Shown: piece after piece, positions 14,725 through 23,082 of the stretch
Numbering within the stretch: the stretch's first letter is position 1
Layout of the letters: each line of letters opens with the position of its first letter
Source of the DNA: Coprococcus sp.
GTDB lineage: Bacteria; Bacillota; Clostridia; Lachnospirales; Lachnospiraceae
Assembly: GCA_016296785.1 (NCBI GenBank)
Contig: JAEDHX010000016.1
Location: 1-29,757 of the forward strand
Reading direction: 5' to 3'
Length of the DNA: 29,757 bases
Notes under the pieces: model-generated
Database searches by the model: none
Told to the model about the DNA's origin: nothing
What the model saw: the letters and a program-made list of their open reading frames with translations, nothing else
Position numbers and translations under genes: made by a program

Positions 14725-15831
14725 GTGGGATATATCGTTGAAATAGAAGGAGTTAATAAATTATATGGAAGTAATCATGTTGTAAAGGATTTGAATCTTA
14801 AGGTTGAGGAAGGAGAGTTTCTTACACTGCTAGGTTCATCCGGATGTGGTAAGACTACAACACTTCGTATGATAGCAGGCTTTGAAGAGCCGACAAGCGG
14901 AAGCATTAAGGTAGAGGGTGAAAATATTGAGGAAAAGGAGCCGTTTGAGCGAAATGTAAATACTGTTTTTCAGAGCTATGCACTTTTTCCGCATAAAACA
15001 ATTTTTGATAATATTGCATATGGTCTGAAAATGAAGAAGGTACCTAAACCTGAAATAAAAAAACGTGTAACGGAGATGATGAAGCTTGTACAGCTTGAGG
15101 GCTTTGAAAAAAGATATCCAAGTCAGCTTTCAGGAGGTCAGAAGCAGCGAGTTGCAATAGCAAGAGCACTTATTAACAAGCCGCGGGTACTGCTGCTTGA
15201 TGAGCCTTTAGGAGCACTTGATTTGAAGCTTCGTAAGCAGATGCAGCTTGAGCTTAAGCGTCTTCAGAAAAAGCTGAATATAACATTTATATATGTTACA
15301 CATGATCAGGAGGAAGCTCTTACAATGAGCGACCGTATTGCGATTATGCATGATGGAATACTTGACCAGCTTGGAACTCCGACAGAAATATATGAGAAGC
15401 CGGCAACTAAATTTGTTGCTACATTTATTGGGGAAACTAATATCTTTGACGGAACAGTAAGCTTCGTTAAAGATAATGAAGTACAGGTTATGGTTGAAAA
15501 CGGAATTATATCAGGACTTGGAGATGACTTTAGGTTTGGTGAATATATGACTGTATCGGTAAGACCTGAGAAAATGAAGTACTCAGATACTCCGGTAGAT
15601 GGCTTTAGCATTGTTGGAACAGTAAAGGATTACGTGTATGTAGGTTCAGTTATTAAGTGTATTGTTGCACTTCCTAATGGTAATGAATTAAAGCTGGAAA
15701 GACTTGCAGGACAGTCTCTTCCAAAGCTTGGTTCATATGTATACCCATATTGGAATAAGGAAGATGCAGTGCTTATTCATAGCAGAGAGAATTCAATCTT
15801 TGAAGCACTTGATAACATCATGCTTGCATAG
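14725..15831 (+). CDS. potA: Polyamine-type ABC importer ATP-binding protein (PotA-like)
   Basis: This 368-residue protein starts with GTG at 14725; the ribosome site GAGGTG lies five bases upstream, and an out-of-frame ATG overlaps it (ATGTG). The ATPase domain has Walker A GSSGCGKTT (Lys43), the Q-loop FQSYALFPH, signature LSGGQKQRVAIARA and Walker B LLLDEPLGALD (Glu160), with VTHDQEEA as the H-loop. The C-terminal about 130 residues (from about 238) form the OB-fold regulatory region typical of PotA/CUT1 ATPases. It energises the two permeases encoded next. The name follows the family; the true substrate may be another amine. Confidence 0.9.
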   Translation: MGYIVEIEGVNKLYGSNHVVKDLNLKVEEGEFLTLLGSSGCGKTTTLRMIAGFEEPTSGSIKVEGENIEEKEPFERNVNTVFQSYALFPHKTIFDNIAYGLKMKKVPKPEIKKRVTEMMKLVQLEGFEKRYPSQLSGGQKQRVAIARALINKPRVLLLDEPLGALDLKLRKQMQLELKRLQKKLNITFIYVTHDQEEALTMSDRIAIMHDGILDQLGTPTEIYEKPATKFVATFIGETNIFDGTVSFVKDNEVQVMVENGIISGLGDDFRFGEYMTVSVRPEKMKYSDTPVDGFSIVGTVKDYVYVGSVIKCIVALPNGNELKLERLAGQSLPKLGSYVYPYWNKEDAVLIHSRENSIFEALDNIMLA

Positions 15832-15863
15832 ATGATATTTAGATGGTAGAGGAGGTGCTTCGA

Positions 15864-16742
15864 ATGAGAAAAAAGCATTCCAGACATGAGTGGAGATCTA
15901 ATACACTTCCTGCTCTTGTTATGGTGGGACCTGTAACATTTATTCTTGCATTTCTGGTAGTTGTACCGCTTATATTTGTAGCAGTAATGAGCTTTTGTCA
16001 GACGGATGAATATTATAATGTTGTCTTTAAATTCACAACGGAGAATTATGCAAAGCTTATTTCACCTGACTATCTGAAGATATATGCACAGTCACTTGTT
16101 ATTGCACTTATAACAACAATTCTATGCATACTTCTTGGATATCCATTTTCGTACATAATAGCAAGGACAAAGAGTAAGAAGAAGAGAATTCTTTACATGC
16201 TTGTAATTATTCCATTTTGGACTAATTCACTAATCAGAATATATGGCTGGAGAAGCTTCCTTGGCAGCAGCGGATGGCTGAACAGTATTCTTATGAAGCT
16301 GAATATAATAAGTGAACCGCTTGAGCTTTTATATAAGACGGGAAGTACAGTGCTTGGTATGGTTTACTGTCTGATTCCTTTTATGATACTACCGCTTTAT
16401 ACGGCTATTGAGAAGCTTGATACAAGCCTTCTTGAGGCATCAAGTGATCTTGGAGCTAAGCCATATAAAACCTTCTTTGAGGTAATAATTCCTCTTACGT
16501 CAGGAGGAATCTTTTCCGGAAGCATAATGGTATTTATACCTTGCCTTGGATATTTCTTTGTATCAAATATCTTAGGCGGTGGTAATACAGATATGATTGG
16601 TAATCTTATTGAACGACAGTTTAAGAGTGCAAATAACTGGCCGCTTGGAGCAGCCCTGTCAATTATACTAATTGTTGTTACCTTGTTGCTTGTTAAGGGA
16701 TATCAGAAGCTTGGCGGTGATATGGAGGACCTTGGTGTATAA
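15864..16742 (+). CDS. potB: Polyamine-type ABC importer permease (PotB-like)
   Basis: I choose the ATG at 15864 (292 residues) because GAGGAGG lies eight bases upstream; an ATG at 15843 in the same frame has no good site. There are six membrane helices, beginning with LPALVMVGPVTFILAFLVVVPL. The ATPase-docking EAA loop is near residues 190-210 (LDTSLLEASSDLGAKPYKTFFEVIIPL). PotB/PotC proteins form the inner-membrane pore for spermidine/putrescine-type cations. The next permease gene starts 41 bp downstream. Confidence 0.9.
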   Translation: MRKKHSRHEWRSNTLPALVMVGPVTFILAFLVVVPLIFVAVMSFCQTDEYYNVVFKFTTENYAKLISPDYLKIYAQSLVIALITTILCILLGYPFSYIIARTKSKKKRILYMLVIIPFWTNSLIRIYGWRSFLGSSGWLNSILMKLNIISEPLELLYKTGSTVLGMVYCLIPFMILPLYTAIEKLDTSLLEASSDLGAKPYKTFFEVIIPLTSGGIFSGSIMVFIPCLGYFFVSNILGGGNTDMIGNLIERQFKSANNWPLGAALSIILIVVTLLLVKGYQKLGGDMEDLGV

Positions 16743-16783
16743 GTGGACTCCGTGGTAAATGTATTATTTGGAAAGGAGTTACT

Positions 16784-17590
16784 ATGAAAAGAAAAAGAAA
16801 AGCAAAAGTTAAGAAATTTGTCAGTATTTTATTCTGTGTGCTGATGTATCTCTTTTTGTTCCTTCCAATTATGGTTATTGTTTCAGGTTCGTTTAATGCA
16901 ACACATACAAAGCCGTATCTTAGCTGGAAGGGTTTCACCTTTGACTGGTACATAAAGCTGTGGGATAACACATCCCTTCTTGCATCCTTTGGAAATACGA
17001 TGATAATTGCTGTTGTAAGTACTATCGTTGCTACTATAATAGGAACTTTAGCTGCGATTGGTATGTATAGATATAGATTTAAGGGTAAGGGGATTTTGAA
17101 TGGCCTTTTATATATACCTGTTGTTATTCCTGAGATTGTTATTGGTATTGCTCTTTTGACAATATTTTCAAGAGTGAATATTCCAAGAGGAATGCTTACG
17201 CTTATCTTAGCGCATGTAAGCTTTTGTGTACCATTTGTTATATTTAATGTACGTGCCAGACTGTCAGGATATGATAAGTCGATTGAAGAAGCCAGTATGG
17301 ATCTTGGCGCAAATAGAGTTGTTACATTCTTTGAAGTTACGTTACCTGTGTTAATGCCCGGAATAGGCGGTGGAGCGCTTTTGGCATTTACCCTGTCAAT
17401 AGATGATGTAATAATCAGCTATTTTGTTAACGGACAGACGAAGACATATCCGTTAAAGGTAATGGAAAGCATAAAAAGTGGTGTAGCACCCGATGTAAAT
17501 GCCTTATCTACCTTGATATTGATTGGCACAATTCTTTTAGTAGTATTTACTCAAAGTGGTATCTTCAAAAAAGGAAAAAAGGAGGACTGA
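16784..17590 (+). CDS. potC: Polyamine-type ABC importer permease (PotC-like)
   Basis: The 268-residue protein has a basic N-terminus (MKRKRKAKVKKF), six membrane helices and the EAA loop in KSIEEASMDLGANRVVTFFE. Residues FTLSIDDVIISYFVNG are characteristic of PotC. GAAAGGAG six bases upstream sets the start. It pairs with the PotB-like permease. Its 3' end contains the ribosome site (GGAGG) of the lipoprotein gene, so the two are tightly coupled. Confidence 0.92.
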   Translation: MKRKRKAKVKKFVSILFCVLMYLFLFLPIMVIVSGSFNATHTKPYLSWKGFTFDWYIKLWDNTSLLASFGNTMIIAVVSTIVATIIGTLAAIGMYRYRFKGKGILNGLLYIPVVIPEIVIGIALLTIFSRVNIPRGMLTLILAHVSFCVPFVIFNVRARLSGYDKSIEEASMDLGANRVVTFFEVTLPVLMPGIGGGALLAFTLSIDDVIISYFVNGQTKTYPLKVMESIKSGVAPDVNALSTLILIGTILLVVFTQSGIFKKGKKED

Positions 17591-17594
17591 TACT

Positions 17595-18653
17595 ATGAAG
17601 AAAAAAGTATTATGTTTATTAATGATCGTGTGTATGGTAGCAATGCTGCTTACAGGTTGTGGTTCCGGAAGTGATAAAGCCGGTTCAAATGGAGAATTGA
17701 ATATTTTTGTCTGGACAGAATATGTTCCGGAGTCTGTAATTGATAAGTTTGAGAAGGAGACAGGAATTAAGGTGAATATGTCTACTTACTCATCAAATGA
17801 GGATATGTTATCTAAAGTAAAATCAGAAGCACCTGGTGCGTATGATATAGTTCAGCCTAGTGATTATATGGTTGCCCAGATGATTTCTCAGGATATGCTT
17901 AAAGAGCTTGATTTTGAGAAGCTTCCTAATTTTGAGAATATTGGTGAGAGCTATAAGAATCCATCTTATGACCCCGGAAATGTTTATTCAGTTCCATATA
18001 TGGGTGGTGCAGGTGCTATTGTAGTTAATACTAAGAAGATTGATATGGAAATTGACAGCTATGATGATTTGTTTGACCCTTCTCTTAAGGGACAGCTTGT
18101 TGTTCTTGATGACTTCCGTGCAATTATTGGTATGACATCAAAGAGTATGGGATATTCATTTAATGAAACTGATGAGGCAGTTCTTGAGGAAGTATCTAAG
18201 AAGCTTATGAAGCTTAAGGACAATGTTGTATTATATGACTCTGACTCTCCTAAGAGTGCACTTATATCAGGCGATTGTAATGCCGGCATGATCTGGAGTG
18301 CTGAGGTTGCTATGGCAATGGAAGAAAATCCTGACCTTGAGGTAATATATCCAAGCGAGGGACCTTACTTATTCTTTGATAACTGGTGTGTAACAAAGGA
18401 ATCAAAGAACTATGAAAACGCAATGAAGTTTATTAACTTTATGATGGACCCTGAAAATATGGCAATGGTACTTGAGGAGTTCCCATATCTTTGTGCAAAT
18501 GAAAAGGCAATTGAGATGATGGGAGATGAATATAGCAGTAATCCTGCAAAGAATCCTCCTGCTGAGGTAATTGCTAAGGGTGAATATGTTCAGAACTTAG
18601 ACAGTGATGTTCTTGATATATATAGTCATATGTGGACCAAGCTGAAAGAATAG
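17595..18653 (+). CDS. potD: Polyamine-type ABC importer substrate-binding lipoprotein (PotD-like)
   Basis: I choose the ATG at 17595 (352 residues): AAAAGGAGG lies nine bases upstream, and the protein then starts with a lipoprotein signal peptide ending in the lipobox LLTGCG (Cys at about residue 20). The mature part begins ELNIFVWTEYVPESVIDKFE, close to PotD, and has the STYSSNEDMLSKVK and YDIVQPSDYMVAQM blocks. It would sit on the outer face of the membrane and hand a cationic amine or similar ligand to the permeases. Whether the ligand is putrescine/spermidine, tyramine or an opine cannot be read from sequence alone. Confidence 0.9.
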   Translation: MKKKVLCLLMIVCMVAMLLTGCGSGSDKAGSNGELNIFVWTEYVPESVIDKFEKETGIKVNMSTYSSNEDMLSKVKSEAPGAYDIVQPSDYMVAQMISQDMLKELDFEKLPNFENIGESYKNPSYDPGNVYSVPYMGGAGAIVVNTKKIDMEIDSYDDLFDPSLKGQLVVLDDFRAIIGMTSKSMGYSFNETDEAVLEEVSKKLMKLKDNVVLYDSDSPKSALISGDCNAGMIWSAEVAMAMEENPDLEVIYPSEGPYLFFDNWCVTKESKNYENAMKFINFMMDPENMAMVLEEFPYLCANEKAIEMMGDEYSSNPAKNPPAEVIAKGEYVQNLDSDVLDIYSHMWTKLKE

Positions 18654-18674
18654 TAGTTGGGAGTTGTGATTAGT

Positions 18675-19823
18675 ATGGGAATTGATTTCCTTTATTTAAA
18701 TGAAAAAGACATGATAAAGGCCGGCGTTTTAGATGCAGCAGGCTGTGTAAAATGTATGGACGATGTAATGAGTCTTTTTGGTAAGAAGGATTTCCTTCTT
18801 GGAGGGCCAAAAAATGATGAGCATGGTCTTCAGATGAATTTCCCAAAGGCGTCACCAATAGAGGGATTTCCTCTTGATAATGGACCTGACAGAAGGTTTA
18901 ATGCAATGCCGGCATATCTTGGAGGGAGATTTCATATTGCAGGTCAGAAATGGTATGGCTCAAATCATGATAACATTCAAAACGGACTCCCTCGTTCTAT
19001 TTTGATGGTTACATTAAATGATGTTACTACAGGTGCTCCCATAGCATATATGTCAGGTAATCTGCTTAGTGCTATGAGAACGGGTGCCATGCCTGCCATG
19101 GCTGCAACCTATCTTGCAAATAAGGACTCCAAAGTATTATCTATACTTGGACCCGGAGTGATAAACAGATGTGCATTAATGTGTTATATGGCTGTTCTTC
19201 CTGAGATTGAAAAAATTAAAATTAAAGGTAGCAGTCCAAATTCTAAGTCAACACTTGCACTCAAGAAATTTATTGAGGAAACTTATCCTTCTGTAAAGGA
19301 AATAGAAATCTGTGAGACCTTAGAGCAGGCCTGCCGGGATGCTGATGTAGTAAGTGAGGCGATGTCTGTATCGGCTGATAAGGCAGAGGAATTCCATTTG
19401 GAATGGTTCAAAAAGGGTGCTTCAGTATTTTCAATGGGCAGCTTTTTGTACAGGCAGTTTGATGAACTTAAAGATACTACCATGGTAGTTGATAACTATG
19501 GCATGTATGACAAATATATGAATAATTTCCTTGCAAGAGGACCTGTTGATGAGCTTGGAAACAAGAGAGAATGGGTAATAATGGGAATTCACTTTATTCA
19601 TCTTGTAAGACAGGGTGTAATTAAACGTGAGCAGGTGCTTAATCTTTGCGATATTGTAAATGGCATTACACCCGGAAGGAAAAGTCATGATGAAATAGTA
19701 TTATGCAGCAGTGGCGGTATGCCTATTGAAGATGTTGCATGGGGCTATGACTGTTATAGAAATGCAATAGAGAAGGGAATAGGAACAAAACTTAACCTTT
19801 GGGATGAACCGTATCTGAAATAA
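18675..19823 (+). CDS. Ornithine-cyclodeaminase/mu-crystallin family protein (OCD1), 'tyramine oxidase subunit B'-like
   Basis: I take the ATG at 18675 (382 residues), giving MGIDFLYLNEKDMIKAG; the ribosome site (GGGAG) is weak and an in-frame TTG at 18657 is the alternative. The family pattern includes the active-site start GQKWYGSN, the region NLLSAMRTGAMPAMAATYLA and the NAD(P)-binding loop SILGPGVINRC. OCD-family enzymes deaminate ornithine, reduce ketimines or make alanine/opine-like compounds. In anaerobe genomes I recall such proteins near amine-oxidation genes carrying the informal name tyramine oxidase subunit B. It closes the importer operon (21 bp after the lipoprotein gene) and has a paralogue at 19992. 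Confidence 0.8.
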   Translation: MGIDFLYLNEKDMIKAGVLDAAGCVKCMDDVMSLFGKKDFLLGGPKNDEHGLQMNFPKASPIEGFPLDNGPDRRFNAMPAYLGGRFHIAGQKWYGSNHDNIQNGLPRSILMVTLNDVTTGAPIAYMSGNLLSAMRTGAMPAMAATYLANKDSKVLSILGPGVINRCALMCYMAVLPEIEKIKIKGSSPNSKSTLALKKFIEETYPSVKEIEICETLEQACRDADVVSEAMSVSADKAEEFHLEWFKKGASVFSMGSFLYRQFDELKDTTMVVDNYGMYDKYMNNFLARGPVDELGNKREWVIMGIHFIHLVRQGVIKREQVLNLCDIVNGITPGRKSHDEIVLCSSGGMPIEDVAWGYDCYRNAIEKGIGTKLNLWDEPYLK

Positions 19824-19859
19824 TACTTAAAAATAAGTAGATAATCTATAAAATGAGTA
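19824..19859 (+). promoter_or_regulatory. Double operator: perfect and degenerate TACTTAAAAATAAGTA copies
   Basis: The exact 16-mer is at 19824-19839. A second copy, ATCTATAAAATGAGTA at 19844-19859, matches it at 11 of 16 positions, 20 bp away. The second copy has the same distance to the -35 as the single copy in the P-II region. Confidence 0.6.
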
Positions 19860-19881
19860 TAAAGATGGGTACTAAATGTAA

Positions 19882-19910
19882 TTGTAAGCTTACTCATTTG
19901 GGTGTACGAT
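19882..19910 (+). promoter_or_regulatory. Candidate promoter of the OCD2/oxidoreductase operon
   Basis: TTGTAA at 19882-19887, a 17-bp spacer and TACGAT at 19905-19910. It aligns with the promoter at 14194-14222, including the upstream TATAAAGATGG and ATGTAATTG segments. AAATGAGTA (19851-19859) and TACTCATTT (19891-19899) form a perfect 9-bp inverted repeat around it. Confidence 0.45.
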
Positions 19911-19923
19911 ATCATCAGTTGGA

Positions 19924-19957
19924 GGCGATGAAGCAGATACAGCTTTATCGCCTTTTT
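19924..19957 (+). terminator. Rho-independent terminator in the leader of the OCD2 gene
   Basis: GGCGATGAAGC (19924-19934) pairs with GCTTTATCGCC (19942-19952) with one G-T wobble, followed by TTTTTGTTTTTT. It ends the OCD1 operon, and also lies just after the candidate promoter at 19882-19910. Confidence 0.85.
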
Positions 19958-19991
19958 GTTTTTTATCAAAGGATTTAAGGAGGCTGATAAG

Positions 19992-21125
19992 ATGGGATAT
20001 CCTACAATTGATTTCCTGTTCTTAAGTGAAGAGGACATGATAAAAGCCGGCGTTAAGGATATGCCGGCATGTATAGAGGCTATGGAAGAGGTGCTTACAT
20101 GTATGAATGCAGGCGACTATGTTATGGGTGGTGAAAATCATAATTCACATGGAAGCCAGGTTTCATTTCCGAAGGAGTCACAATTTCCTAATATGCCGCT
20201 TGATGAAGGAGATGACAGAAGGTTTATGGCAATGCCTGCATATATTGGAGGCTCCTTTGATTTGATGGGTATGAAATGGTATGGCTCTAATATGGCAAAT
20301 AGAGAAAAAGGTCTTCCAAGGTCAATACTTACCGTAATGCTAAATGATAAGGATACGGGAGCGCCGCTTGCGCTAATGAGTGCAAATCTGCTCAGTGCAT
20401 ATAGAACAGGTGCAATTCCGGGTGTTGGAGCGAAATATTTAGCTAAGAAGGGTGCAAGGGTGTGTGGTGTATGCGGTCCCGGTGTAATGGGAAAAACATC
20501 ACTTGCAGCAATTCTTTGTACCTGTCCTGATATTGATACTGTCAAAATCAAAGGAAGAGGTAAAGCCTCACTAGACGCGTTTGTTACATATGTAAAAGCC
20601 ACATATCCAAATCTTAAAAGCGTTGAGGCCGTTGATACTGTTGAAGAATTAATCAGGGATACGGACGTTGTATCATTTGCAAATACAAGTGGTACTGATC
20701 CTTCAAAATATCCATTTGTCAAAAAGGAATGGATAAAGCCCGGTGCACTTATTATCGGTCTTAGTGCATTTGATATGGATAGTAAGGAGCTTTCGTCATG
20801 CTCGCTTGTTGTCGATAACAGAAAGCTTTATGAGGCATGGGCAGAGGAATTTCCTTATCCGTCCTTTGGAATGAATAACATAATCGGTTCAAAATTTACT
20901 GATATGGCTCATGATGGAATTATAAGTATGGATGATATTACTGATCTCGGTGATATTATCTTTGGAAAAAAAGAAGGACGTACAAGTGATGATGAGATAT
21001 TTGTATATTCAGTTGGCGGTATGCCTGTAGAGGATGTTGCCTGGGGCAAGGTCTGTTATGAGAGGGCAAAAATGCTTGGACTTGGCACAACCCTTAGACT
21101 ATGGGAACAGCCGGATATGCATTAA
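19992..21125 (+). CDS. Ornithine-cyclodeaminase/mu-crystallin family protein (OCD2)
   Basis: I choose the ATG at 19992 (377 residues), with AAGGAGG eight bases upstream; an upstream TTG inside the terminator T-run is not credible. It is a clear paralogue of OCD1: GMKWYGSNMANREKGLPRSI, NLLSAYRTGAIPGVGAKYLA, and a Rossmann loop VCGVCGPGVMGKTSL. The C-terminal motif SVGGMPVEDVAWG matches SSGGMPIEDVAWG of OCD1. It starts a separate operon with the Fe-S/flavin subunits, while OCD1 closes the importer operon. The two may act as different subunits of one enzyme or on successive imine intermediates; this is not resolved by sequence. Confidence 0.82.
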   Translation: MGYPTIDFLFLSEEDMIKAGVKDMPACIEAMEEVLTCMNAGDYVMGGENHNSHGSQVSFPKESQFPNMPLDEGDDRRFMAMPAYIGGSFDLMGMKWYGSNMANREKGLPRSILTVMLNDKDTGAPLALMSANLLSAYRTGAIPGVGAKYLAKKGARVCGVCGPGVMGKTSLAAILCTCPDIDTVKIKGRGKASLDAFVTYVKATYPNLKSVEAVDTVEELIRDTDVVSFANTSGTDPSKYPFVKKEWIKPGALIIGLSAFDMDSKELSSCSLVVDNRKLYEAWAEEFPYPSFGMNNIIGSKFTDMAHDGIISMDDITDLGDIIFGKKEGRTSDDEIFVYSVGGMPVEDVAWGKVCYERAKMLGLGTTLRLWEQPDMH

Positions 21126-21150
21126 TGAAGAAAGTTGAGGTGTAAATAAT

Positions 21151-21474
21151 ATGGCGGAAAGAATAGTAGAGCATCCGATTCTTGGTGTTGTGGAAAAAGG
21201 CAAAAAGGTAAATTTCTTATTTGATGGCAAAGAGGTAAGCGGATATGAGGGTGAACCGATTGCTGTCGCACTTAAGGCAGCAGGACTTATGGTTCACAGA
21301 TATACTGCAAAGGAGCATAAGCCAAGAGGTATTTTTTGTGCTATTGGCAGATGCACGGACTGTGTAATGGTTGTAGATGGTATTCCAAATGTCAGAACCT
21401 GTATTACACCACTTCGTGAAGGGATGGATGTAAGAACTCAGTATGGCGTAAGTGATAAGCCGTTTGAGAAGTGA
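21151..21474 (+). CDS. 2Fe-2S ferredoxin-like subunit (HcnA / opine oxidase small subunit type)
   Basis: The 107-residue protein has four cysteines in the plant-type 2Fe-2S spacing: Cys63, Cys68, Cys71 and Cys84 (CX4CX2CX12C, in FCAIGRCTDCVMVV). The beta-grasp start FLFDGKEVSGYEGEPIAVAL matches the N-terminal domain of HcnA and of sarcosine oxidase alpha. It would pass electrons from the flavin subunits encoded next. GAGGTG lies upstream of the ATG. The gene lies between OCD2 (25 bp upstream) and the FAD/4Fe-4S subunit (15 bp downstream). Confidence 0.88.
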   Translation: MAERIVEHPILGVVEKGKKVNFLFDGKEVSGYEGEPIAVALKAAGLMVHRYTAKEHKPRGIFCAIGRCTDCVMVVDGIPNVRTCITPLREGMDVRTQYGVSDKPFEK

Positions 21475-21489
21475 TAGGAGGTAGAACAG

Positions 21490-23067
21490 ATGAAGAGATT
21501 TGATTTGATTATAGTTGGTGCCGGCCCGTCAGGACTTTCAGCGGCAATTGAAGCAGCACAAAGAGGACTTGAGGTAGTGGTTTTTGATGAAAATGAAAAA
21601 CCGGGCGGACAGCTTTTTAAGCAGATACATAAGTTTTTTGGTTCAAAGGAGCATAGAGCAAGAATAAGAGGATATGTTATCGGTGAACAGCTCCTTGAAG
21701 AAGCTGATAAGGCAGGAGTTAAGGTTGTATTAAATGCAACTGTAATTGGTCTATATCAGGACAAAGAGGTTGTAGTTAAAATAGGTGAAGAAATACAGCA
21801 TTATAAGGGTAATTCCATTGTTATAGCAACAGGTGCTGCTGAGAATATGGTAACATTTCCGGGATGGACTCTTCCCGGTGTAATTGGAGCAGGAGCAGCC
21901 CAGACAATGATGAACCTTCATGGTGTGCTTCCGGGAAAGAAGGTCTTGATGCTTGGTTCAGGTAATGTAGGACTTGTTGTTTCCTTCCAGCTGTTGCAGT
22001 GTGGCTGCGAGGTTGTTGCACTTGTTGATGCAGCGCCTAGAGTAGGAGGATATGGAGTCCACGCAGCTAAGGTTGCACGTACCGGTGTTCCGTTTTATCT
22101 GTCTCATACAATTGTGAAGGCAGAAGGCGATGACCATGTTACCGGTGTAACTATAGCAGAGGTGGATGATAATTTTGCATTTATTCCGGGAACGGAGAAG
22201 CATTTTGATGTTGATACTATTTGTCTTGCAGTAGGTCTTTCGCCTATGTCACAGCTCCTTAAGATGGCAGGCTGCAAGATGGAGGATAATCCAAAGCGCG
22301 GGGGACAGGTACCTATATGTGATGAATATGGAAGAACATCCTTGCCTGGAATACTTGTTGCAGGTGATGTATCGGGTATTGAGGAAGCTTCCTCAGCAAT
22401 GATTGAAGGAAGAATGGCAGGAATTGTGGCTGCTGAGTATCTTGGATATATTGACAAGGGAACTCTTGATAAGGAATTAGATAAGCTTAGTAAGGCGCTC
22501 CTTGATTTGCGTCAGGGAATGTTTGCACCTTCTAACAGAGGTAAGGCAATAACGGAAACAGAGGAGGGCATTGCTATTTCAGAGAGCCTTTTAAGAAAGG
22601 GTTATGTTGATGACAGTGAGATAGAGCGTTTCCCTGGTGTAACACATCAAAGCGGTGTTCATCCTGTAATTGAATGCACACAGAATATTCCTTGTAATCC
22701 ATGTCAGGATGCATGTCCTAAGAAATGTATATCAATTGGTGATAATATAACTTCACTTCCAATTGTACTTCCTGATAGTGAATGCATTAATTGTGGTATG
22801 TGCGTAGCAAGCTGTTCAGGCCAGGCTATTTTCCTTGTAAATGAGGACTTAGGTGATGGCACTGCAACAGTAACGCTTCCATATGAGTTTTTGCCTTTGC
22901 CTGAGGCGGGAACGAATGGCGTTGCACTCGGACGTGATGGAAAGGTGGTATGTGATGCTACGGTTGTTGGTGTTAAGAGTATGAAGGCATTTGATAAGAC
23001 GAATCTTCTTACAATGCGTGTTCCAAAGGAATATGCAATGACGGCAAGATTTTTTAAGGCAAAGTAG
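21490..23067 (+). CDS. FAD-dependent oxidoreductase with C-terminal 2[4Fe-4S] ferredoxin domain (HcnB/OoxA-like)
   Basis: The 525-residue protein opens with an FAD Rossmann motif (IIVGAGPSGLSAAIEAAQRG) and has a second NAD(P)H-type Rossmann segment near residue 155 (VLMLGSGNVGLVVS), as in HcnB and opine oxidase subunit A. The conserved QMMNLHG-type region appears as GAGAAQTMMNLHG. From about 396 there is an added ferredoxin domain: Cys396, Cys402, Cys405, Cys409-Pro, and a full CX2CX2CX3C at Cys432, Cys435, Cys438, Cys442. The 4Fe-4S domain would let electrons leave to a carrier other than oxygen, which fits an anaerobe. The BFD-like domain usual at the C-terminus of HcnB is a separate gene here. 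Confidence 0.88.
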   Translation: MKRFDLIIVGAGPSGLSAAIEAAQRGLEVVVFDENEKPGGQLFKQIHKFFGSKEHRARIRGYVIGEQLLEEADKAGVKVVLNATVIGLYQDKEVVVKIGEEIQHYKGNSIVIATGAAENMVTFPGWTLPGVIGAGAAQTMMNLHGVLPGKKVLMLGSGNVGLVVSFQLLQCGCEVVALVDAAPRVGGYGVHAAKVARTGVPFYLSHTIVKAEGDDHVTGVTIAEVDDNFAFIPGTEKHFDVDTICLAVGLSPMSQLLKMAGCKMEDNPKRGGQVPICDEYGRTSLPGILVAGDVSGIEEASSAMIEGRMAGIVAAEYLGYIDKGTLDKELDKLSKALLDLRQGMFAPSNRGKAITETEEGIAISESLLRKGYVDDSEIERFPGVTHQSGVHPVIECTQNIPCNPCQDACPKKCISIGDNITSLPIVLPDSECINCGMCVASCSGQAIFLVNEDLGDGTATVTLPYEFLPLPEAGTNGVALGRDGKVVCDATVVGVKSMKAFDKTNLLTMRVPKEYAMTARFFKAK

Positions 23068-23082
23068 TTTGGAGGCGATAAT

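Noticed and set aside
20138..20722. 194-codon open frame on the minus strand inside OCD2
   Set aside because: It lies wholly opposite a well-supported gene with clear OCD motifs, has no ribosome site and no recognisable domain. It is a mirror of the codon bias of the + strand gene.
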